NCBI GenBank assembly: GCA_029248185.1
Contig: JAQWJV010000003.1
Span: 1-41,800, forward strand
Source: Flavobacteriaceae bacterium
GTDB taxonomy: Bacteria > Bacteroidota > Bacteroidia > Flavobacteriales > Flavobacteriaceae
Length of the DNA stretch: 41,800 nt
Reading direction: 5' to 3'
Of this stretch, positions 26,236 to 34,393 are shown in pieces. The notes beneath the pieces are model-generated. The model saw nothing but the letters and a program-made list of their open reading frames with translations, had not been told where the DNA came from and ran no database searches. Positions within the stretch are counted from its first letter, which is position 1. Each line of letters opens with the position of its first letter. Both the position numbers and the translations under genes were made by a program.

Positions 26236-28284
26236 CTATACGTTTTTGTAATAGTCATAAATCGCCCATTGTGAGCGTACAGACTCCGCTGATGTCGCTT
26301 TCAGCTGATTCTGAGGGGTTTTATTGATGATTCTTGCCTTCACATTATCATTCCAAGTAATATCAAAAACATCGAGAATTTGTTTTTGTAAGGCGAGATC
26401 ATAGATAGGTGCAGCTACCTCTACTCGGTTTTCTATATTTCGGGTCATAAAATCGGCTGAGGAAATATAAACTTTTCGCTTCCCAGCATTCTCAAAAACA
26501 TAAACCCGAGGATGTTCCAGATAACGATCTACTATACTGATGACTTCAATGTTTTCACTCATCCCTTTTACGCCCGGAATTAAACAACAAATTCCTCTGA
26601 CGATCATTTGAATTGAAACTCCCGCTTCACTGGCCTCATACAATTTGTTGATCATTGAGAAATTGGTAATGGCATTCAATTTTAATTTAATTCCACTGGG
26701 TAAACCTGCTTTTTTGTTTTCTATTTCTTTATTGATCATCCGCACCAGTGTTGCATGGGTGTAGTGTGGAGAAACAATAAGGTGTCTGTATTTTTTTAGC
26801 TTGTAGTGTACTTGTAAAAAATTAAATACTTTATTTACTTCCTTGAGTATTTTAGGGCTGGACGTAAACAGCGTATAATCTGTATAAATTTTGGCGGTAT
26901 CCTCGTTCAGATTTCCAGTACTAATAAATCCAAAGCGCTTCTTTTTTCCTTCCGTTATTTTTTCAATTACACATATTTTAGAATGCACCTTCAATCCGGG
27001 GATCCCAAAAATCAACTCAACACCCGCGGCTTGCATTTGTTCAGCATAGGTTATATTGTTGGTCTCATCAAAACGAGCTTGTAACTCAATTTGAACAAGT
27101 ACCTTTTTTCCGTTTTTGGCTGCATTGATCAAGGCACTGGCAACATTTGAAAGTTGAGATAAACGATAAATCGTAATCTTAATGGAATTTACATCGGGAT
27201 CTAAAGCCGCTTCACGTAAAAATTTGATAACAAAAGAAAAACTGTGATAGGGAGCATACAAAAGATAATCTTTTGCTTCGATGGCTTTAAAAATACTTTT
27301 CTCCAGCGATAGCCCCTCTATGGGAATGGGCTGCATTTTGTTATACAACAAATCGTTTCTATTCAATTGAGGAAACTTCATGAAATCCTTACGATTATGA
27401 TACCTCCCCCCTGGAATCAAACTATCGGTACTATCAATTCCCAACAACTCTTTAATAGTACTTAAAGTTTCAGTGTCGATTTCTTTATCGTAAACCAAAC
27501 GAACAGGCTCAGCTAAAATTCGCTCCCGAACACTTTCTACAATTTTATTGATGTAACTTTTAGACACATCTCCTTCCATATCCAATTCGGCATCACGCGT
27601 CACTTTGATCATGTGTGCTTCAATGCTGGAGAACTCGAAGAAATTAAAAATTAAATGAAAATGACACCGAATTAAGTCATCTAAGAACATCACATATTGT
27701 TTTCCATCAATCGAGGGTAAAACAATAAAGCGATCGAGTTCTGTCGGAATCTCTATTAATGCGTATTGATTTTTAAATTGTTTTGGATTTTTAAACGAAA
27801 GCTTCACTGCTAAAAACGCATGATTGTTAGAAAAATCTTGCAGAGAATTATCAGAAATAATAATGGTCATCAGTGCAGGACTTACCTTACGAATAAAGTA
27901 TTCCTTTAAAAATTCTTGATGTGCTTCAAACACATTCTTTTCATTTACAAAATAAATTTGCTCTTTTTCAAGCTCACTTTCAATATCAGTAAGGATGTTG
28001 TTGGTTTCTTTTTGTTGTTCAATTACTTTCTGGGTAATTGCTTTCAAAAGATCTTTTGCGTTTTTCCCTCCAAAAACTTTTCTTCCCGTCTTTTCAGATT
28101 GAGCAATACGTTGAACCGTAGCATAGCGAACTTGAAAAAACTCATCCAAATTATTCGAGAATATTCCGATGAATCTCAGTCGTTCCAACAAGGGAACTTT
28201 AGGATCCGCTGCTTCTTGAAGCACCCGGGCATTGAAATCCAACCAACTTATTTCTCGATTTATATAAAGTTCATCCTCCATCAT
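26236..28284 (-). CDS. ppk1: Polyphosphate kinase 1
   Basis: PPK1 reversibly polymerises the ATP gamma-phosphate into inorganic polyphosphate at the membrane. The autophosphorylated histidine is H434 in LKVHSKICVIEK (E. coli H435), and a second active-site histidine is in YLEHPRVYVFE. The N-terminal INREISWLDFNARVLQEA and FFQVRYATV blocks are typical, and FISTGNLNEDTAKIYTDYTLF is the phospholipase-D-like phosphate site. Length 682 is normal. Two ATGs in a row open it. It lies one base after sixA and two bases before ppx. Confidence 0.97.
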   Translation of the reverse strand: MMEDELYINREISWLDFNARVLQEAADPKVPLLERLRFIGIFSNNLDEFFQVRYATVQRIAQSEKTGRKVFGGKNAKDLLKAITQKVIEQQKETNNILTDIESELEKEQIYFVNEKNVFEAHQEFLKEYFIRKVSPALMTIIISDNSLQDFSNNHAFLAVKLSFKNPKQFKNQYALIEIPTELDRFIVLPSIDGKQYVMFLDDLIRCHFHLIFNFFEFSSIEAHMIKVTRDAELDMEGDVSKSYINKIVESVRERILAEPVRLVYDKEIDTETLSTIKELLGIDSTDSLIPGGRYHNRKDFMKFPQLNRNDLLYNKMQPIPIEGLSLEKSIFKAIEAKDYLLYAPYHSFSFVIKFLREAALDPDVNSIKITIYRLSQLSNVASALINAAKNGKKVLVQIELQARFDETNNITYAEQMQAAGVELIFGIPGLKVHSKICVIEKITEGKKKRFGFISTGNLNEDTAKIYTDYTLFTSSPKILKEVNKVFNFLQVHYKLKKYRHLIVSPHYTHATLVRMINKEIENKKAGLPSGIKLKLNAITNFSMINKLYEASEAGVSIQMIVRGICCLIPGVKGMSENIEVISIVDRYLEHPRVYVFENAGKRKVYISSADFMTRNIENRVEVAAPIYDLALQKQILDVFDITWNDNVKARIINKTPQNQLKATSAESVRSQWAIYDYYKNV

Positions 28285-28285
28285 A

Positions 28286-28771
28286 TCACGCTAATCTTTC
28301 TTTTGGTAAACCTAAAGTACACTTTCCATCAGAAACATCTGACCAGTGGGACTGGGTAAATGTAATTCTTGCCCAGGCTGCAGTTGGAAGGTTTCCTATG
28401 GTCGTATCACTTAAATAACTTATCACATTACTAAACGCAGGATTGTGTCCTACACAAATTACCTTGTCGAATTGATCCTCTAGAGCATAAATAAAATCTA
28501 GTAGTTGCGACGCCTCGAAGGTGTATAGCGTTTCATTTACGTTCAATTTTTTAAAATCAATTCCTAGGGTATGCATCATCAAAGTAGCGGTGTGCAAGGC
28601 TCTATTGGCAGGGCTTGAAAAAATAATTTCTTGGCTCTGAAAAATGGTAGAGCTTGCTCTAGCCATTTGAGTTATTCGCTTCATTCCCTTTTCTGTCAAG
28701 GGTCGGTTGCGATCTGAAACTGCATAATCCCACGAAGACTTGGCGTGACGTAAAAGAAGTAGCTCTTTCAT
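28286..28771 (-). CDS. sixA: SixA-like histidine phosphatase
   Basis: A histidine phosphatase (phosphoglycerate mutase superfamily) of 161 residues. The nucleophile is in LLLLRHAKSSW near the N-terminus, and the second histidine is in VICVGHNPAFS. E. coli SixA dephosphorylates phosphohistidine on signalling proteins; the target here is unknown. The start is ATG 28771, one base after the pdxH stop. A longer frame reaching 28936 exists but runs inside pdxH and precedes the conserved RHAKSSW start with unrelated residues. Confidence 0.88.
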   Translation of the reverse strand: MKELLLLRHAKSSWDYAVSDRNRPLTEKGMKRITQMARASSTIFQSQEIIFSSPANRALHTATLMMHTLGIDFKKLNVNETLYTFEASQLLDFIYALEDQFDKVICVGHNPAFSNVISYLSDTTIGNLPTAAWARITFTQSHWSDVSDGKCTLGLPKERLA

Positions 28772-28772
28772 C

Positions 28773-29420
28773 TTAAGGTGCCAAACGTTCAATATTCCAG
28801 AAACTACCTTGAAGCTGACAGCGAATTCGATCGTGGAGACGGTTGGGTCTTCCTTGCCAAAATTCAATGCATTGAGGAATAACCACATATCCTCCCCAAT
28901 GTTCAGGGCGTGGCACTTGCTTATCTGCATATTCAATTTCTAGGGCTTCCAACTTAGCCTCCATAATGGATCGGTCAGAAATCACTTTACTTTGATCGGA
29001 CACCCTCGCGCCAATTTGACTTCCTTTGGGTCGACTTTGAAAATAAGCATCTGAAGCTTCTGCACTGAGTTTGGAAGCCTCCCCTTTGACAATCACTTGA
29101 CGTTCTAATGCCGGCCAGAAAAATGCTAAGCCTACTTTAGCATGATGCGCAATAGAAGTTCCTTTTTCACTTTGATAATTGGTGTAAAAAGTAAAACCTT
29201 CTTCTGTAAGTGCTTTTAAAAGTACGATCCTAGATTTGGGATAATCATCCAGTCCTAAAGTAGAAAGAGTCATTGCATTGGCTTCTTCAATTGCTGGAGT
29301 ATGATTAGCCTCATCGAACCATTTTTTAAAAAATGTCATGGGATCATTTTGAATGTCATCCACATGCAATGCGCCCTTTTGATAAGATTTTCGTAAATGT
29401 CCTAAATCTTCTTGTTCCAT
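28773..29420 (-). CDS. pdxH: Pyridoxamine 5'-phosphate oxidase
   Basis: An FMN enzyme that oxidises pyridoxine or pyridoxamine 5'-phosphate to PLP. Diagnostic segments are the FMN-binding SRIVLLKALTEEGFTFYTNYQSEKG, FWPALERQVIVKGEA, SRPKGSQIGA, the substrate-binding WGGYVVIPQCIEFWQG, and the C-terminal RLHDRIRC...WNIERLAP. Length 215 is normal. It sits 27 bases behind rnz and one base before sixA. No other B6 genes are in the window. Confidence 0.97.
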   Translation of the reverse strand: MEQEDLGHLRKSYQKGALHVDDIQNDPMTFFKKWFDEANHTPAIEEANAMTLSTLGLDDYPKSRIVLLKALTEEGFTFYTNYQSEKGTSIAHHAKVGLAFFWPALERQVIVKGEASKLSAEASDAYFQSRPKGSQIGARVSDQSKVISDRSIMEAKLEALEIEYADKQVPRPEHWGGYVVIPQCIEFWQGRPNRLHDRIRCQLQGSFWNIERLAP

Positions 29421-29447
29421 ATTGTTATAAGTTACGAACCCTTTCAG

Positions 29448-30356
29448 TTATATTTTAAATGTTTTGAGGTCTTTTGCTAAAATGACATTCTTAAAAATGC
29501 CCGAAGCCTCAGAAATAAAATCTTCTTTATTGGGATATCGATTGGAAAAATGTCCCACCATCAATTGTTTTACATTGGCCATTTTCGCAATTTGTGCAGC
29601 TTGTTTTGCCGTACTGTGCTTAGTTTTAGCAGCCAATGTATTGTTTTTTTCTAAAAAAGTTGCCTCATGATATAATAAATCCACCTCTTTTATCAGCGGA
29701 ACCAAAGGTTCAAAATAAGCCGTATCACTACAATAGGCATACTTCATAGGTGGACTAGGCGGCAACGTATAGGCATCATTTTCCAAAACCTTACCGCTGT
29801 CTAATGTAATGTCTGTTCCTTGCTGTAATTGTTGATAATGAAAGGGCTGCAAATCAATTTCTTGAAGTGCTTCAGTATTAATTTTTCGCTTTGTAGATTG
29901 AGTTGTAAATAAAAATCCATTAGTGTACACTCTGTGATCCAAAGGTAGGGTCTCCACTTGCACAGTTTCATCTTCAAAAATAAGCTCACTAGTGTTTTTT
30001 TCTAATTCATGAAAATGAAGTGGATAATCTGTCCAAGATTTTGCTAGTTTCAATTGTAATGTTATGATTTCTTTGATTCCCTTAGGACCATAAACATGAA
30101 GGGGAGCGGTTCTTCCCAATAATCGAAAAGTACTGATGAGGCCTATTAAACCATAAAAATGATCGCCGTGTAAATGGGAAATAAAAATATGCTGGATACG
30201 AGAAAATCGAGCTTTCGATTTACGCAATTGAATCTGAGTTCCTTCCCCACAATCAATTAAAAATAGATTCCCGCCAACTTCTAACAACTGTGAAGTGGTA
30301 TGCTTGTTTTCTCTTGGAGTTGCTGAATGACAGCCTAATATAGTTAGTTCCATCAT
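29448..30356 (-). CDS. rnz: Ribonuclease Z
   Basis: A metallo-beta-lactamase-fold endonuclease that makes tRNA 3' ends, important where CCA is not encoded (as in the tRNA-Ser of this window). The zinc motif is SHLHGDHFYGL (H61, H63, D65, H66). LGCHSATP at the N-terminus, YCSDTAYFEPL and LYHEATF follow, with the late histidine in GHFSNRY. Length 302 is normal. It follows the small ORF after one base. Two consecutive ATGs open it. Confidence 0.96.
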   Translation of the reverse strand: MMELTILGCHSATPRENKHTTSQLLEVGGNLFLIDCGEGTQIQLRKSKARFSRIQHIFISHLHGDHFYGLIGLISTFRLLGRTAPLHVYGPKGIKEIITLQLKLAKSWTDYPLHFHELEKNTSELIFEDETVQVETLPLDHRVYTNGFLFTTQSTKRKINTEALQEIDLQPFHYQQLQQGTDITLDSGKVLENDAYTLPPSPPMKYAYCSDTAYFEPLVPLIKEVDLLYHEATFLEKNNTLAAKTKHSTAKQAAQIAKMANVKQLMVGHFSNRYPNKEDFISEASGIFKNVILAKDLKTFKI

Positions 30357-30357
30357 C

Positions 30358-30672
30358 CTAAAAGCCTAAGTTACGTTGCATTTGTTCAAAGGATATGAAA
30401 TCCAGCGCTTCTTTTTTTGTTGGAACGATTACCCAAGATGGGGGAAAAGAGTGCATATGATCTGGGGAAAGTACAAGCACAAAACACAGTCCCAATTTTT
30501 GTTGATGTACCCTTACTTCTTCCAATTCTTTAGGCATGGGTAAAAAAGTGCTACAGTCTAAAATCAAATCTGAATTCTTTCTTTCTTTTAAAGAGTCCAG
30601 GCAGGCTTTCCTATTTTTTACAAAATCATCTGCGGTAAGATATCCTATGTTATTTTCCTTCCAATCTATCAT
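30358..30672 (-). CDS. Small conserved hypothetical protein between pyrB and rnz
   Basis: A 104-residue protein with an alternating strand-helix pattern (NSDLILDCSTFL, LGLCFVLVLSPD, PPSWVIVPTKKEALDFISFEQM) that loosely recalls a STAS-like fold; this is only an impression. There is no signal peptide or catalytic motif. The ATG overlaps the pyrB stop (ATGA), and rnz follows after one base, so it is firmly embedded in the series. I recall similar small ORFs at this place in other flavobacteria, sometimes mislabelled as ribonuclease Z. Confidence 0.75.
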   Translation of the reverse strand: MIDWKENNIGYLTADDFVKNRKACLDSLKERKNSDLILDCSTFLPMPKELEEVRVHQQKLGLCFVLVLSPDHMHSFPPSWVIVPTKKEALDFISFEQMQRNLGF

Positions 30673-31607
30673 TTTAAAGGAATATTCAATTTAGAAGCGA
30701 GCAGGTAAATAATGGCCATTCGGATTGCGACACCGTTTTCAACCTGATCTAGGATGATGGCCTGATCTGAGTCTGCAACTTCACTTGTGATTTCAACACC
30801 TCGATTGATTGGTCCCGGATGCAATACCACGATTTCTTTTCGCAATTGTTTTAGACGTTCTCCTGTAAGTCCAAAATTCTGACTATACTCTCGTGTCGTT
30901 GGAAAATAACTCAACTCCATGCGTTCATTTTGTACACGAAGCATATTGGCAGCATCACACCAATTGAGTACATCCATTAAATCTGTTGAAACACTCACTC
31001 CCAAGGATTCGATATGTTTGGGAAGTAATGACTTTGGAGCACAAAGACGCACTTCGGCACCCAACATTTTTAATGCATATATATTGGATAAAGCTACTCT
31101 TGAATGCAAAATATCACCCACTATCGCTATTCGCCTTCCTCCTAGGTCACCAAATTTTTCTTGAAGTGAAAATGCATCCAATAAAGCTTGTGAAGGATGT
31201 TCATGTGTGCCGTCACCTGCATTGATAATGCAAGATTTAACATGTTGAGATAAAAAATGAGCCGCTCCGGGATAGGGGTGTCGCATCACAACCATATCCA
31301 CTTTCATGGCCAATATATTATTCACCGTATCCACTAAAGTCTCTCCCTTTTTGACCGAGGACTGTGCCGCAGAAAAATTAAGTACATCTGCACTGAGTCG
31401 CTTTTCTGCTAGTTCAAAAGAGAGTTTGGTTCGTGTGCTATTTTCGAAAAATAAATTAGCAATGGTAATGTCTCTTAAACTTGGGACTTTTTTAATCGGT
31501 CGATTGATGACCTCTTTAAAATGGGTTGCCGTTTCAAAAATTAAGTGTAAATCTTCTGGCTTGAGATACTTGATCCCTAAAAGGTGAGAAACACTTAAGG
31601 TCTTCAT
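30669..31607 (-). CDS. pyrB: Aspartate carbamoyltransferase, catalytic subunit
   Basis: ATCase joins carbamoyl phosphate and aspartate in pyrimidine synthesis. The carbamoyl-phosphate loop is FFENSTRTKLSFE (STRT 57-60); MRHPYPGAAHF and the C-terminal HPGPINRGVEI are also present. Length 312 is normal. No pyrI regulatory gene is adjacent, so it probably works as a catalytic trimer regulated otherwise. Its ATG overlaps the pyrR stop (ATGA). Confidence 0.97.
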   Translation of the reverse strand: MKTLSVSHLLGIKYLKPEDLHLIFETATHFKEVINRPIKKVPSLRDITIANLFFENSTRTKLSFELAEKRLSADVLNFSAAQSSVKKGETLVDTVNNILAMKVDMVVMRHPYPGAAHFLSQHVKSCIINAGDGTHEHPSQALLDAFSLQEKFGDLGGRRIAIVGDILHSRVALSNIYALKMLGAEVRLCAPKSLLPKHIESLGVSVSTDLMDVLNWCDAANMLRVQNERMELSYFPTTREYSQNFGLTGERLKQLRKEIVVLHPGPINRGVEITSEVADSDQAIILDQVENGVAIRMAIIYLLASKLNIPLK

Positions 31608-32146
31608 TGGCTTTGCTTTTCTAGGTAAACAATATTATTAAATGCATTCTCTGACCATACTACTTTTACTTTATCCCCTTGCAATGCATCAATTTGAGCT
31701 CCAAGATAGTCGGGCTGTATGGGTAAGTGACGACTAAAACGTCGATCGACTAGGACCAATAATTCAATTGATTTTGGACGTCCGTAGCTATCAATCGCAG
31801 TAAGGGCTGACCGAATACTTCTTCCGGTAAATAAAACATCATCAATCAAGACAACATTTTTCCCCTCTATACTCACCTCCATTTCAGTAGCTTTAGCATT
31901 ATGAGGAACTTCATTTCTTCGAAAATCATCCCTAAAAAAAGTAGTGTCTAGTTTTCCTTTTTGAATGGAGGAAATTCCATTTTCTTGTAGTAAATGAATG
32001 AGCTGATCCAGAAGTAGCACCCCGCGAGGCTGAAGTCCTACCAAAACAGTTTCAGAAAAATCGCCATGACGTTCGATCAATTGACAACATAGCCTGTTTA
32101 ACATGATGTTAACCCTTTTTTCGCTAAGAAGGACTTTAGGCGTCAT
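31604..32146 (-). CDS. pyrR: PyrR-type phosphoribosyltransferase / pyrimidine regulator
   Basis: The type I phosphoribosyltransferase loop VVLIDDVLFTGRSIRSAL lies at about 98-115. PyrR proteins bind pyr mRNA in Firmicutes and/or convert uracil plus PRPP to UMP. No pyr attenuator is visible: a -7 box ends only about 15 bases before the start, so there is no leader to bind and the enzymatic role or another target is more likely. ATG 32146 is preferred; a TTG at 32164 lies inside the promoter box. It heads the eight-gene series. Confidence 0.93.
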   Translation of the reverse strand: MTPKVLLSEKRVNIMLNRLCCQLIERHGDFSETVLVGLQPRGVLLLDQLIHLLQENGISSIQKGKLDTTFFRDDFRRNEVPHNAKATEMEVSIEGKNVVLIDDVLFTGRSIRSALTAIDSYGRPKSIELLVLVDRRFSRHLPIQPDYLGAQIDALQGDKVKVVWSENAFNNIVYLEKQSQ

Positions 32147-32161
32147 AGTTGGTATATAATA

Positions 32162-32169
32162 CAAAAGTA
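32162..32169 (-). promoter_or_regulatory. -7 box for pyrR
   Basis: On the minus strand TACTTTTG is a perfect TAnnTTTG match located between the rpsA terminator and the pyrR ATG. The expected -33 position falls in the terminator's T tract, so only a TTT is available there. Confidence 0.5.
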
Positions 32170-32185
32170 TTATTTTATTGAGTAT

Positions 32186-32213
32186 AAAAAAAACCCTCCA
32201 AAGGAGGGTTTTT
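32186..32213. terminator. Intrinsic terminator after rpsA
   Basis: CCCTCC (32194-32199) pairs with GGAGGG (32203-32208) around an AAA loop, flanked by A and T runs that extend the stem. On the minus strand it ends in eight T, directly 3' of rpsA. Confidence 0.9.
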
Positions 32214-32235
32214 AAAAATAAAATCCAAAAGAGGA

Positions 32236-34227
32236 TTATTTATCATTATCCATTTGCTCTTTTAAGTTTGCAAGGGCATCTAAATCTCCTAAGGTTGCTT
32301 TTTCAGAATTCGCCGAAGCTACATTCTTAGTGGCACGCTTAAGGTTTTTGATCTCTTGCTCTTTGAAAAGAACAGTATGAGAAGCAACTACTCTTTTGAA
32401 CTCTTTATTGAATTCAATGATTTTGAAAACGGCTTCATCTCCTTTTCCTAATTTAGATCCATCTTCTTTCTCTAAATGTCGTGCTGGAACAAAAGCAATG
32501 ATGTCTTCATTAAAGTGAATTGTAGCTCCTTTATCAACCATTTCAGTAATCTTAGCAGTGTGCTCAGATTCTAAACCGTATTCCTTTTCGTATTTATCCC
32601 AAGGATTATCTTTGGTTTGTTTATGACCTAAACTTAATTTACGTCCTTCAACATCCAATTCAAGAACAATCACATCAATCTTGTCTCCTACAGCAAGAAC
32701 CTCAGAGGGGTGCTTTACTTTTTTAGTCCAAGACAAATCAGAGATATAAACTAATCCATCAATTCCTTCTTCCAACTCAATAAATACTCCAAAGTTGGTA
32801 AAGTTTCTTACCAAACCAGAATGTTTGGATCCGATTGGATATTTAGATGTAATGTCAGTCCATGGGTCAGGCGTAATTTGCTTGATCCCTAAAGACATTT
32901 TTCGTGACTCACGGTCTATGGATAAAATAATCGCTTCTACCTCATCCCCTACTTTTACGAAATCTTGTGCAGATCGTAAATGAGTAGACCAAGACATTTC
33001 AGAAACGTGAACTAATCCTTCAACACCTTCTTCGATTTCAACAAAAGCACCGTAATCTGCAATAACAACCACTTTACCTTTTACTCTTTCTCCTTCTTTA
33101 AGGGTTTCAGAAATCTCATCCCATGGATGTTTACTTAATTGTTTTAATCCTAATTGGATACGAGACTTGTTGTCATCGAAATCAAGAATTACAACATTTA
33201 ACTTTTGATCCAATTCCAAAATTTCACTGGGGTGATTGATTCGACTCCAAGAAAGATCTGTGATGTGAATTAATCCGTCTACACCACCCAGGTCAATAAA
33301 GACTCCGTAAGAAGTAATGTTTTTCACAGTTCCTTCTAAAACTTGTCCTTTTTCTAGTTGACCAATGATCTCTTTTTTCTGTTCTTCAATATCTGCTTCA
33401 ATCAAAGCTTTGTGAGAAACAACAACGTTTTTAAATTCGTGATTAATTTTCACAACTTTAAATTCCATTGTTTTGTTTACATATTGGTCGTAATCACGAA
33501 TCGGTTTCACATCAATTTGAGAACCTGGTAAGAAAGCTTCAATGCCGAATACATCGACAATCATTCCCCCTTTTGTTCTACATTTGACAAAACCACTTAC
33601 AATCTCAGCATTGTCATGTGCATTATTTACACGATCCCAAGCCTTGATTACACGTGCTTTACGGTGAGATAGTATCAATTGACCCGTACGATCTTCGCGA
33701 GTGTCAACAATGACTTCTACCTTGTCGCCGACTTTTAAATCTGGATTGTAACGAAATTCATTGAGTGAGATAACCCCTTCAGATTTTGCATTGATATCGA
33801 TTATAGCCTCACGTTCTGTCATGTAAACTACTTCTCCTTCAATCACATCTTCATCAGAAGTATCAACGAAATTTTCTTTTACTAATTTTTCGAATTCATC
33901 AAGTTGCTTGTCCTCGATTACATCGATTCCTTCTTGATAATTGTGCCAGTTAAAGTTGTCTAGAAATTCAGCTTGTGCTGCTTTTTCATCAACTTTAGGT
34001 GCTTTTTCCTCCTCAACCACAGCGACATCAACAGTCGATTCTGCTACAGGAGCAGTTTCTTCAACAACAGGAGTAGTTTCTTCAGCAACGGGAGCCGCTA
34101 CAGTTTCTTCTACTTTGGGTGCTACTTCTTTTTTTGTGGTTTTTTTAGCAGTTGTTTTTTTTGGAGTTACTGCTTTTTTCGGCTCAGCGCTATTGGCTGC
34201 AGCCTCTTCGGTTGGTTTTTTAGCCAT
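32236..34227 (-). CDS. rpsA: 30S ribosomal protein S1
   Basis: S1 brings mRNA to the ribosome. Six S1/OB-fold repeats can be followed at about residues 127-190, 207-273, 292-361, 380-449, 466-534 and 553-617. The middle ones have the classic YGVFIDLGGVDGLIHITDLSW pattern. The first ~85 residues are a low-complexity Lys/Ala/Pro then Val/Glu/Thr tract, making the protein 663 residues against ~557 in E. coli. ATG 34227 (MAKKPTEE) is preferred because the only upstream in-frame start, a TTG at 34338, lies inside the promoter. It follows cmk in the common cmk-rpsA order. Confidence 0.95.
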   Translation of the reverse strand: MAKKPTEEAAANSAEPKKAVTPKKTTAKKTTKKEVAPKVEETVAAPVAEETTPVVEETAPVAESTVDVAVVEEEKAPKVDEKAAQAEFLDNFNWHNYQEGIDVIEDKQLDEFEKLVKENFVDTSDEDVIEGEVVYMTEREAIIDINAKSEGVISLNEFRYNPDLKVGDKVEVIVDTREDRTGQLILSHRKARVIKAWDRVNNAHDNAEIVSGFVKCRTKGGMIVDVFGIEAFLPGSQIDVKPIRDYDQYVNKTMEFKVVKINHEFKNVVVSHKALIEADIEEQKKEIIGQLEKGQVLEGTVKNITSYGVFIDLGGVDGLIHITDLSWSRINHPSEILELDQKLNVVILDFDDNKSRIQLGLKQLSKHPWDEISETLKEGERVKGKVVVIADYGAFVEIEEGVEGLVHVSEMSWSTHLRSAQDFVKVGDEVEAIILSIDRESRKMSLGIKQITPDPWTDITSKYPIGSKHSGLVRNFTNFGVFIELEEGIDGLVYISDLSWTKKVKHPSEVLAVGDKIDVIVLELDVEGRKLSLGHKQTKDNPWDKYEKEYGLESEHTAKITEMVDKGATIHFNEDIIAFVPARHLEKEDGSKLGKGDEAVFKIIEFNKEFKRVVASHTVLFKEQEIKNLKRATKNVASANSEKATLGDLDALANLKEQMDNDK

Positions 34228-34245
34228 TTCCGATGGGTTTTTGTA

Positions 34246-34282
34246 TTCTGTATGTGGGAAAACCTGAATTGCAGATACAGAA
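34246..34282 (-). promoter_or_regulatory. Hairpin in the rpsA 5' leader
   Basis: A perfect 8-bp inverted repeat, TTCTGTAT (minus strand 34282-34275) with ATACAGAA (34253-34246), encloses a 21-base loop and ends 18 bases before the rpsA ATG. It may be an element for autogenous control by S1; that is inference. Confidence 0.4.
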
Positions 34283-34335
34283 GTTGTTTCTAAAATTGTT
34301 GTTGCTTTCGGTTTTTCCTTCCAATTAAAAGCGTG

Positions 34336-34366
34336 CAAATATAGCCTTAATCACTTGATAAACCAA
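34336..34366 (-). promoter_or_regulatory. Bacteroidota-type promoter for rpsA
   Basis: Minus strand TTG (34366-34364), a 20-base spacer and TATATTTG (34343-34336) give the same spacing as the tRNA-Ser promoter in this window. It predicts a leader of roughly 105 bases. Confidence 0.7.
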
Positions 34367-34393
34367 TAATAAATAGATTTTTTTAATGTAATT

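Noticed and set aside
28772-28936. Longer N-terminus for the SixA-like protein
   Set aside because: It lies wholly inside pdxH and precedes the canonical KELLLLRHAKSSW start; ATG 28771 fits family length and operon spacing.
33941-34293. Two plus-strand open frames opposite the rpsA 5' end
   Set aside because: They are low-complexity mirror frames (serine/threonine/valine- or phenylalanine/cysteine-rich) of the repetitive Lys/Glu/Val codons of rpsA, with no promoter or family resemblance.
34228-34338. 37-residue N-terminal extension of S1
   Set aside because: Its TTG lies inside the -7 box, so it would not be on the transcript; MAKK at 34227 is a good start.
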